A stretch of DNA of 64,000 bases. Origin: Niabella drilacis. GTDB taxonomy: Bacteria > Bacteroidota > Bacteroidia > Chitinophagales > Chitinophagaceae. Numbering within the stretch: the first letter of the stretch is position 1; every line of letters begins with the position of its first letter. The stretch lies in the NCBI RefSeq assembly GCF_900101395.1, contig NZ_FMZO01000007.1, positions 62,001 through 126,000 on the forward strand. The letters are read 5' to 3'. The notes under the pieces are model-generated. The model made no database searches. It was not told the origin of the DNA and was given only the letters and a program-made list of their open reading frames with translations. The position numbers were made by a program, and so were the translations under genes. This document shows positions 35,819 through 43,058 of this stretch, one piece after another.

Positions 35819-36355
35819 ATGGGGATAAAATCGCTTGCGGTTTTTTGCGGGTCAAAAGAGGGGCTGGATCCACTGTTTACAACGCATACAGCGGAATTGG
35901 GCGCTATTATGGCGGCCCGTGGTTTAACGCTTGTTTATGGTGGTGGAAATGTAGGGTTAATGGGTACCATTGCCAACGCGGTACTCGCGGGCGGAGGAAC
36001 GGCCATCGGGGTCATTCCCCAGCTGCTGGCCGACCGGGAACGGTCGCACAAGGGCCTTACCCAGCTGGAAATTGTGCCGGACATGCATACCCGTAAAAGG
36101 AAGATGTATGAGCTCTGTGATGCTGCGGTGATCCTGCCCGGCGGCTACGGTACCCTGGATGAGTTTTTTGAGATGATCACCTGGAATAACCTGGCCATTC
36201 ATGATAAGACCCTCTTTGTGCTGAACACCAGCGATTATTACACCCACCTGCTGATGCATATCCGGAAAATGTATGAAGAGGGTTTCCTCTACGAAGATCC
36301 CTGGGAAAAGATCCGGGTGATTGCATCTCCGGGGGAACTGGAAAGCTATCTATAA
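35819..36355 (+). CDS. LOG-family nucleotide phosphoribohydrolase
   Basis: A 178-residue Rossmann-like enzyme of the LOG (LONELY GUY) family. The substrate-binding and catalytic motif PGGYGTLDE is at residues 107-115, with VYGGGNVGLMG near residue 40 and the TRKRKM segment near residue 91. Characterised members release the base from cytokinin or purine 5'-monophosphates; in bacteria the role is often nucleotide housekeeping. It stands alone on the plus strand, 94 bases before the GGGP synthase. Confidence 0.9.
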   Translation: MGIKSLAVFCGSKEGLDPLFTTHTAELGAIMAARGLTLVYGGGNVGLMGTIANAVLAGGGTAIGVIPQLLADRERSHKGLTQLEIVPDMHTRKRKMYELCDAAVILPGGYGTLDEFFEMITWNNLAIHDKTLFVLNTSDYYTHLLMHIRKMYEEGFLYEDPWEKIRVIASPGELESYL

Positions 36356-36448
36356 ATTGCTGCAGAATTGTACCGTGATTCATCGTTTCAGCGCTTCAGT
36401 GGCGTTTTCTGAAAAAACTTCTGCATTTTTGCAGAAACCTCCTTCCTG

Positions 36449-37213
36449 ATGAAGATGAATATTTATAGTGACCTGGTGGAAAAGAAGTTGAACCTGCAAA
36501 AGTCTTTTGCAGTGTTGCTGGATCCTGATGCTGTAGACCCTTCTTCATTGAATAGCCTGGTGGATCTATCGGAGGCCGCAGGGGTAGACTATTTTTTTGT
36601 GGGAGGAAGCCTGGTCCTTTCTACGCACCTGGATGAAGTGATCCGCAAGATCAAATCCCTTACGCGGATCCCCGTGGTATTATTTCCGGGAAGCCCTTCA
36701 CAGGTAAGCAGATTTGCAGATGCCTTGCTTTATCTTTCCCTGATCTCCGGCCGGAACCCCGAATTACTGATTGGTCAGCATGTGGTTTCGGCGCCCTTTG
36801 TAAAGAAGAGCGGGCTGGAAGTAATACCTACCGGCTATATTGTTGTGGATGGCGGCGCCCCCACCACGGTTTCGTATATCAGTAATGCCGCACCCGTTCC
36901 TGCTGATAAAAACGATATTGCGCTTTGCACGGCTATGGCCGGTGAAATGCTGGGGATGAAGCTGATTTACATGGATGCGGGAAGCGGGGCAAAGAACCCG
37001 ATCACGGAATCCATGATCCGTTCTGTTGCGGAAAATATCGAAGTGCCCCTGATCGTGGGAGGCGGCATCACCGACCCCGAAAAGGCCTGCCTCAATTGCA
37101 GGGCCGGGGCAGATGTGATCGTAGTAGGCAATGCTATTGAAAAAGCGCCCTCCCTTATTAAAGAGATCAGTGATGCCGTGCATTCGGTGAAATGTGAAAA
37201 TTTGAAGATGTGA
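36449..37213 (+). CDS. Geranylgeranylglyceryl phosphate synthase homologue (GGGPS/PcrB family)
   Basis: A TIM-barrel prenyltransferase of 254 residues that joins an isoprenoid chain to sn-glycerol 1-phosphate, the archaeal type of lipid stereochemistry. Family motifs seen are LLDPD near residue 23, VGGSL, LFPGSP near residue 75, YIVVDGG, YMDAGSGA and VGGGI followed by GADVIVVGNAIE, which bind the glycerol phosphate. Homologues are known in several Bacteroidota. A perfect 6-base hairpin (TCTGCA/TGCAGA, 36420-36435) stands just upstream. The C-terminal KCENLKM is encoded by repeat-like DNA. Confidence 0.88.
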   Translation: MKMNIYSDLVEKKLNLQKSFAVLLDPDAVDPSSLNSLVDLSEAAGVDYFFVGGSLVLSTHLDEVIRKIKSLTRIPVVLFPGSPSQVSRFADALLYLSLISGRNPELLIGQHVVSAPFVKKSGLEVIPTGYIVVDGGAPTTVSYISNAAPVPADKNDIALCTAMAGEMLGMKLIYMDAGSGAKNPITESMIRSVAENIEVPLIVGGGITDPEKACLNCRAGADVIVVGNAIEKAPSLIKEISDAVHSVKCENLKM

Positions 37214-37395
37214 AAATGATCTGAAGCCGTTTACAGGCGCATCATTTCCTTGGCCTGTACAGCCTGCCGGAGGAGCGGTTTCCTGTGATCAGCTTTCAGC
37301 GATCAGTCTTCAGCTTTTAGAACATAATATCAATAAAACATTGAGGCACGCACACGGATCTAACGTTGAACCTGAAACATTGAACCTGGAACTAT
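37214..37395. repeat. Phrase-repeat gap between convergent genes
   Basis: No gene. TGATCAGCTTTCAGCGATCAG-like words (about 37287-37318) and GAACCTGAAACATTGAACCTGGA-like words (about 37369-37392) match the repeat vocabulary of other gaps. Confidence 0.45.
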
Positions 37396-38130
37396 TCAAA
37401 GACTCATCATCTCCTTAAACTTTACGGCCTGTCTCCGGCTAACCTCGATCTTTTCCCCGTCTTTTAATTCGATCAGCAGGCCGTTATTGAAGTACGGTTC
37501 TATTTTTTCGATCATCCGGAGGTTAATGATATGTTTCCGGTTAGCCCTGAAAAAGGCTTTGGGATCGAGCCGTTCTTCAAGCGCGTTCAGCGATTTTAAG
37601 ATAAGCGGCTTATTCGTTCCGAAAAAGACCTTGGCATAGTTGCCCACGCTTTCAAAAAGACGGATATCGCTTAAGCGTACGAACCAGCAGCGGTCACCGT
37701 CCTTCACAAATACCTGGCTGTTCTCATTGAGGACCTCGTGGTTGGTAAAAGAAGCGGCTTCACTCTCCTCATAGTCCGGCAGGTTCAGCTTTTTTATGGC
37801 ATCTTCCAGCCGTTTTGAATCGACCGGCTTTAACAGGTAATCCAGCGCATTTACTTCAAAGGCCCTCAGGGCGTATTCATCATATGCGGTCGTAAAAATG
37901 ACCAGTGGTGTGTACTCCAGCTCTTCCAGCATTTCGAAACCCGATTTGCCGGGCATCTGTATGTCCAGGAAGATGAGGTCCGGCTGTTGGGTATTGATCT
38001 TGCGCATACCTTCTTCTGCGTTGCCGGCTTCGTCAATCACCTCGATCTCCGGGAATTCGTGCAGCAGCTTTTTTAACTCGGTACGCGCCAGGCGCTCGTC
38101 ATCAATGATTATGGTACGCATATGTTTCAT
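37396..38130 (-). CDS. LytTR-family response regulator
   Basis: A 244-residue two-component regulator. The receiver domain (residues ~4-120) has the acidic pair DDE near residue 10, the phosphoacceptor Asp in LIFLDIQMPG near residue 56 and Lys in LLKPVDS. The C-terminal LytTR DNA-binding domain (about 140-244) includes FFRANRKHIINL and VSRRQA. A second ATG at 38121 would give MRTIIIDDE. It lies 34 bases after the histidine kinase gene, which is surely its partner. Confidence 0.95.
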   Translation of the reverse strand: MKHMRTIIIDDERLARTELKKLLHEFPEIEVIDEAGNAEEGMRKINTQQPDLIFLDIQMPGKSGFEMLEELEYTPLVIFTTAYDEYALRAFEVNALDYLLKPVDSKRLEDAIKKLNLPDYEESEAASFTNHEVLNENSQVFVKDGDRCWFVRLSDIRLFESVGNYAKVFFGTNKPLILKSLNALEERLDPKAFFRANRKHIINLRMIEKIEPYFNNGLLIELKDGEKIEVSRRQAVKFKEMMSL

Positions 38131-38164
38131 CCTGTTTCTTTATAATTGAGGTTGCTTTTATTAT

Positions 38165-39229
38165 TTAAGCGGGCAGCTCGATCTTTGCCTCAACGGTCTC
38201 CGGGTTCAGCTGGCGGATCTCAAAACCGCTGCGCCCGGGATATAGCAGCTTTAGCCGGTCGCGGATACTGTTCAGGCCAAAGCCGGTGTCCTCTTTCTCT
38301 GCTGTAAGCTTACCGGTGTTCTGTACACAAAGCTCAATAAGGTTATTGCTGAGCCTTGCAGCAATATAGACCAGGCCTCCCTGCACTTCGCGGCTGATGC
38401 CGTGTTTGATGGCGTTCTCTACCAGCATTTGCAGCATCATCGGCGGTATCTGTTTTTCGAGGGTGTTGCTGTCAATATCATAACTTACTGCCAGCCGGTC
38501 TTCAAAGCGGACCTGCTCCAGCGCCAGGTAATCCTCAATAATAGCCAGCTCGTTTTTGAGGGTTACCGATTCTGTTTTATGCATGGTGATACTGCTGCGC
38601 AGGATGTTGCTCAGTTCGGTGATCGCCTCGCGTGCACGGCCGGGATTTTCATCTACCAGCGCCCGGATACTGTTCAGCGCATTAAAAATAAAATGAGGGT
38701 TGATATTGGATTTAATAGTTTTAAGCTCCAGTTCGCGCACCAGTGATTTAAGCTGAAGGGTATCGATCTGCTGCTGCTGGTAATCGCGGGTATAATGATA
38801 GATGATATAGATCGCATTCCAGATAAACATGTAAATAAACCAGGAGATCATATTGTTGAAAGAAACCAGCCAGATCCCTCTGCGCTTTAATACATCAATT
38901 TCCCGTTGTGTAAACAGTTCAAACTGTTTGTAGACCTGCTGTTCGATAATGCTGCAGATAGAGGCAGTAATGATCGAAAGCAGGATAAAGTTGAGCAATT
39001 GCAGCCCCCAGTTATGCCCGAGGAGATGCAGCCGGAGGATAAACATGCGCATCAGATGGGTCAGGATCACCCCGATAACCACAAAGCTGAGGGCACGGGT
39101 AAAAAACAGGATGCGGTCCTCCGGAGTGTCAAACTTTCCATAGAACCAGGCAAAGAAGAGGTGAATGAGGAAGAGCCCTCCCCATCCGATCATCTGGAAC
39201 CACCAGTACCGTTGCCTGCCTGAAAACAT
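38165..39229 (-). CDS. LytS-like sensor histidine kinase
   Basis: A 354-residue membrane kinase: four hydrophobic helices in the first ~150 residues, then the His_kinase domain with the phosphoacceptor motif NPHFIFNALNSI near residue 180 and an HATPase domain containing ENAIKHG and DTGFGLNSIRDRL. No extracytoplasmic sensor domain is seen, so the signal is probably sensed in or at the membrane. It precedes its LytTR regulator on the same strand. A TAGCTTTG -7 element is only 5 bases from the ATG. Confidence 0.94.
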   Translation of the reverse strand: MFSGRQRYWWFQMIGWGGLFLIHLFFAWFYGKFDTPEDRILFFTRALSFVVIGVILTHLMRMFILRLHLLGHNWGLQLLNFILLSIITASICSIIEQQVYKQFELFTQREIDVLKRRGIWLVSFNNMISWFIYMFIWNAIYIIYHYTRDYQQQQIDTLQLKSLVRELELKTIKSNINPHFIFNALNSIRALVDENPGRAREAITELSNILRSSITMHKTESVTLKNELAIIEDYLALEQVRFEDRLAVSYDIDSNTLEKQIPPMMLQMLVENAIKHGISREVQGGLVYIAARLSNNLIELCVQNTGKLTAEKEDTGFGLNSIRDRLKLLYPGRSGFEIRQLNPETVEAKIELPA

Positions 39230-39233
39230 AGCG

Positions 39234-39241
39234 CAAAGCTA
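39234..39241 (-). promoter_or_regulatory. Possible -7 element of the histidine kinase gene
   Basis: The minus strand reads TAGCTTTG, an exact TAnnTTTG match ending 5 bases before the ATG. If used, transcription would begin at or near the start codon, giving a leaderless mRNA. Confidence 0.3.
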
Positions 39242-39436
39242 ACTAATAAAGCCACGGTTTTTGCTGAAAATAAGCAAATGGCGATTATTGGTTATAAATG
39301 GAAAGATAGCATCGGCCTTCGGCCATCAGCCATCCGTTATCTGCCATTGGCAGCCGGCTAAACGCTGAATGCCAGGAGCTGCTTGCAGACCGCCGGCATG
39401 CCGAATCTCCCTACATTTGCAGCAACTGGAAGTAGC

Positions 39437-40468
39437 ATGTGGAAACCCATAGCCTTTTTTTTCATGCTGGCGCTTTGTTTTACAGCCTGCAAGAACAGCC
39501 GTCAACACCGGGAAACGGAGCGGGCTTTCTATTACTGGAAAAGCATTTTTGCTCCTACCTCCTATGAAAAACGACGTGCAGATAGTTTGGGCGTTACCAC
39601 GCTTTACCTCAAACTGTTTGATGTGGTATGGAATAAAACCAGCAAGGCCCCGGAGCCGGCCGCCAGGTTACTGGTAAAGGATACGGCCTGGCTGCTGCAA
39701 AAAAAGATCATACCCGCAGTGTTTATTACCAATGAATGTTTTTATGAACAGGATAGCATGCAGATCGTTCAGCTGGCAAAAAATATTACCAGCCTGGCGG
39801 GTAAACTTGCGGAGCAAAACGGGTTTGGCAGCTACCCCGAACTACAGGTCGACTGCGATTGGTCCGGCGCTACCCGCGACCGTTATTTTCAGTTCCTTCG
39901 TACCGTCAGGGAGCTGAATAGGGGCAAAAGGATAGCGGCCACCATCCGCCTGCACCAGGTAAAATACCGGCAATCTTCCGGTGTTCCTCCTGTTGACAGG
40001 GGATTGCTGATGTGCTATAATATGGGTGACCTGCAACAGGCAGCTGTAAAGAACTCGATCATCGATGCGCAGGAATTCCGGCGCTATATTCAGCGTGTTG
40101 CTACCTACCCCCTGCCGCTGGATGCCGGCCTGCCGTTATTTTCCTGGGTGGTTGTCTTTGATAAAGGAGCGTATGCAGGGCTGATCCGGAATGCGGATAT
40201 ATCACCCGGCGGCGCTCCCGCCCTGGAAAGATCCGGAACGGGGTACCGTGTTCTAAAAGATACATTGCTGGGAGGGCGGCTTATAAAAACCGGGCAGTTC
40301 CTTAGACCGGAGCGGAGCGATGCGGCCACAGTAAACGCCGTGGGGCGGTTGCTATCCGGAAAGCTCGGCGGCCGGAAGCTGAGCGTAGCCCTGTATCATC
40401 TCGATTCATTAACTTTAAATAAATATTCCCTGTATGAACTGGAAAGCATCTATAACAGCCTGCGTTAG
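39437..40468 (+). CDS. Lipoprotein of unknown function, possible TIM-barrel
   Basis: A 343-residue predicted lipoprotein from the ATG at 39437: MWKPIAFFFMLALCFTAC, with a lipobox-like FTAC. I do not recognise a named family. The pattern of strands followed by short motifs (TTLYLKLFDVVW, IPAVFITNECF, LQVDCDW, RIAATIRLHQVKY, GLLMCYNMGD) looks like successive beta strands of a glycoside-hydrolase-like TIM barrel, with acidic residues at strand ends. Its last 35 bases overlap the start of the next gene, so the two are coupled. Confidence 0.65.
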   Translation: MWKPIAFFFMLALCFTACKNSRQHRETERAFYYWKSIFAPTSYEKRRADSLGVTTLYLKLFDVVWNKTSKAPEPAARLLVKDTAWLLQKKIIPAVFITNECFYEQDSMQIVQLAKNITSLAGKLAEQNGFGSYPELQVDCDWSGATRDRYFQFLRTVRELNRGKRIAATIRLHQVKYRQSSGVPPVDRGLLMCYNMGDLQQAAVKNSIIDAQEFRRYIQRVATYPLPLDAGLPLFSWVVVFDKGAYAGLIRNADISPGGAPALERSGTGYRVLKDTLLGGRLIKTGQFLRPERSDAATVNAVGRLLSGKLGGRKLSVALYHLDSLTLNKYSLYELESIYNSLR

Positions 40469-42782
40469 CTGTTTGTTCCTTATGGTTCCCAATAATATAT
40501 TCAGCTGCGCAGATGTGGAAGATGCTTATAGCTCATTTACTTCTTTTTTTAACCGGTATGCAGCAGAAACGCCCAATTATGCACCTTTTTATTTTGCCGA
40601 TCTGCAATTTCTAAGGGATGACAGTGAACGGCCTGCCACGGCTGAAGCAGTGGTAAAAGAGTGGTGTGCCTTTACCGGCGACCGTGTTACACAGAAAGAG
40701 GCCCATGCATTTGTGATGCAATTTGACCGTAAGGACCTGTCGGCACTCTATTACCATATAGAGGAAGGCAAACCCCTCACGCTTCCCGATTCCGTTAAAA
40801 ACAACGGGATGACCCGGTTCTTCCTGGAACATAAAGACCTGGAGGCGCTGGGGTACCTGATGTATGCAAAGCAGGTGGAGCCCTATGTAACGCGGGAGTA
40901 CAACAGCTGGGATGCCACACCCAGGGACAGCATCAAAATGAACGGGCTGCTGAAAAACGGGGTGCAGCTGTTTAAAGCAGCCAAAACGCCCCTGTTCCAG
41001 TTAAAATACGGGTACCAGGTGGTACGGCTGGCACACTATAATCATCAGTATACAGATGCGATCAGGTACTATGATGAGCTGGTAAGTAAGAATCCAACCA
41101 CCGGTGTGCTGCAATCTTTGAGTCTCGGGTTAAAAGCCGGCGCGCTTTACCAGCTCGGCCGCAGGCCGGAGGCGGCCTATATCTTTTCACAGATCTTTAA
41201 TGCAACGGATATAAAAAAGATTGCCAATTTTAACAGCTTCGCCTGGGCGGTTCCTGATGAAGCCCGGTTTCGCAAAACCTATCTTTCACTTTGTAAGAAC
41301 AGTAAGGAAAAAGCCGGGATGCTGGCTTTATACAGCCTGAATAATGACGCGCCCGATATTGCCGTTTTGTCGGAGATCCACCAGCTCAATCCGGGGATGG
41401 AGATAATGCCTGCACTCGTGGTGCGTGAGATCAATAAGGTAGAAATGGCTTTTCTGCAACCCTTTGGAATGAGCAATGCTGCCGTGCAGCAAAAAGGGAT
41501 ACGGGCAACCCTGGGCTCCTTTTCTCCCAAAGAGACCGAGGAGCTGGAGGCATTTGTAAAAACCCTTGAGGATATTGCCGGCGACCGGAAATACCGGGAG
41601 CATGCATTATATCCCATCGGCGCAGCATATATTTCCTGCATGCTGAAAGACTATAAAAATGCCAACCGTCTTTTAGCCGCGGCTAAAAAAATAAAACGAT
41701 CTCCGCAACTGGAAGATCAATGGATGCTGACCAGCCTGCTGGTTTCGATCAATGAAAACGCCCGGCTGGATGCGGCTGCTGAGCAGAAGGTATTGTCTTC
41801 ATTGCAATGGCTATGGAAGAAGGCAGAGCAGGAGAAGCAACAGGCAGAAACGGGCCTGGAGCAATATCAGTGGCGCAACTTCTTTAAGAACGTAATGGTG
41901 GATGTAATAGCCGCACGTTATGCAGCGCAGGGCCAGACCAACCGGATGGTACTGGCTTATGGTGCTGCGGATAAGGCCCTTTGGGTATACCCGGATGCTA
42001 TTAATTACGTAAGAGACTCCTTCAGCATTCCACAGGCAGAAGCGCTGTATGGTTTTCTTACCGGGGAAAAATTCACTCCGTTTGAATCGTTCCTGCTGAA
42101 GATAAATACACTCAACCGTAAGGGAGTGGCGGACTATATCGGTACGGCTTACCTGCGGGAGTATAACTACGATAAAGCTATCGGCTGGCTGGGTAAAGAG
42201 GAGCGTACGCTTATCGAAAAAGATCCGTTTAAGGAGTTGTTGTACGACCAGGAAGAGCGCCTGCCCGGCGATGGGGTAACCACTACAAAACTGGCTTATG
42301 CAAAAACAATGAAGAGCCTGCTGGCTCAGCCGGGTGATGCGCAGGCCCTGTATAAACTGGGACTGGGGTATTATAATATTACGTATTACGGCTACGCATG
42401 GGAACTGGCTACTTTTTACAGGAGCGGTGCAGACGGGTACGTGGTTCCGCCGCAGGCAACAGCATTTGAAAAAGATTATTATGGCTGCTACCGGGCAAAG
42501 GACTGTTTTGAAAAGGCATTGAAAATGGCCACGGACCCGGAACTAAAAGCAAAATGCCTGTTCATGATGGCTAAATGCAGCCAGAAGGAATTACGGAAGC
42601 CCCAATACGGAGACTTTAACTATAACTATGATCTCTACGATCAGAAACTAAAAGCATATTACAGGGAATTTAAAAAGAATCCTCTTTTTGTACAGTACCA
42701 AAAGGAATATGCGGATACCCGGTTTTATAAGGAAACACTTACACGCTGCTCCTACCTGAAAGATTTTGTCAATAAAAATTGA
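40434..42782 (+). CDS. Large exported helical-repeat protein of unknown function
   Basis: A 782-residue protein with an N-terminal export signal (MNWKASITACVSCLFLMVP, cleavage near FSC-A) and a long, mostly helical mature part. Segments such as AIRYYDELVSKNP, LKAGALYQLGRRPEAAYIFSQIF, YKLGLGYYNITYYGYAWE and AKDCFEKALKMA have TPR-like spacing of Ala, Gly and Tyr. Tyr and Trp are frequent. I know no named family. It starts 35 bases inside the preceding lipoprotein gene. Together they look like an envelope-associated pair. Confidence 0.65.
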   Translation: MNWKASITACVSCLFLMVPNNIFSCADVEDAYSSFTSFFNRYAAETPNYAPFYFADLQFLRDDSERPATAEAVVKEWCAFTGDRVTQKEAHAFVMQFDRKDLSALYYHIEEGKPLTLPDSVKNNGMTRFFLEHKDLEALGYLMYAKQVEPYVTREYNSWDATPRDSIKMNGLLKNGVQLFKAAKTPLFQLKYGYQVVRLAHYNHQYTDAIRYYDELVSKNPTTGVLQSLSLGLKAGALYQLGRRPEAAYIFSQIFNATDIKKIANFNSFAWAVPDEARFRKTYLSLCKNSKEKAGMLALYSLNNDAPDIAVLSEIHQLNPGMEIMPALVVREINKVEMAFLQPFGMSNAAVQQKGIRATLGSFSPKETEELEAFVKTLEDIAGDRKYREHALYPIGAAYISCMLKDYKNANRLLAAAKKIKRSPQLEDQWMLTSLLVSINENARLDAAAEQKVLSSLQWLWKKAEQEKQQAETGLEQYQWRNFFKNVMVDVIAARYAAQGQTNRMVLAYGAADKALWVYPDAINYVRDSFSIPQAEALYGFLTGEKFTPFESFLLKINTLNRKGVADYIGTAYLREYNYDKAIGWLGKEERTLIEKDPFKELLYDQEERLPGDGVTTTKLAYAKTMKSLLAQPGDAQALYKLGLGYYNITYYGYAWELATFYRSGADGYVVPPQATAFEKDYYGCYRAKDCFEKALKMATDPELKAKCLFMMAKCSQKELRKPQYGDFNYNYDLYDQKLKAYYREFKKNPLFVQYQKEYADTRFYKETLTRCSYLKDFVNKN

Positions 42783-43058
42783 GCTGTCGTCCGGGCGGAT
42801 GTCACCGCTTCGGAATTTGCGCAATTGAAGATTTGAGCATGTACATTCACACCGGATATAAACCGGACCGGGCTCAAACAAAACACAAAAGGCGTTGGAC
42901 TTCTGTTCCTGATCCTCCGCAGTTGTGGATGGGGGGAAAGGGAAATGAAAAATCAGTGTTTCTGAGTCTCAGTGGCATCCTACACAAACGGTTGCGCAAA
43001 AAAGAATGGGTAGCGGTATCGCATTTTTTATAGATTTGTCAGATCAAAGTGCTTACAC
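42783..43058. other. Gap with repeat word and GH promoter
   Basis: No supported gene; an open frame over 42779-43033 has no protein character. It holds the word TTTCTGAGTCTCAGTGGCA (42959-42977), nearly identical to the right end of the 22616-22709 element, and ends with a TAGATTTG -7 element. Confidence 0.5.
43031..43038 (+). promoter_or_regulatory. -7 promoter element of the putative glycoside hydrolase gene
   Basis: TAGATTTG matches TAnnTTTG exactly and lies 20 bases before the ATG at 43059. Confidence 0.45.

Noticed and set aside
42779-43033. 84-residue open frame before the putative glycoside hydrolase
   Set aside because: It crosses a repeat word and the promoter, with no protein features.
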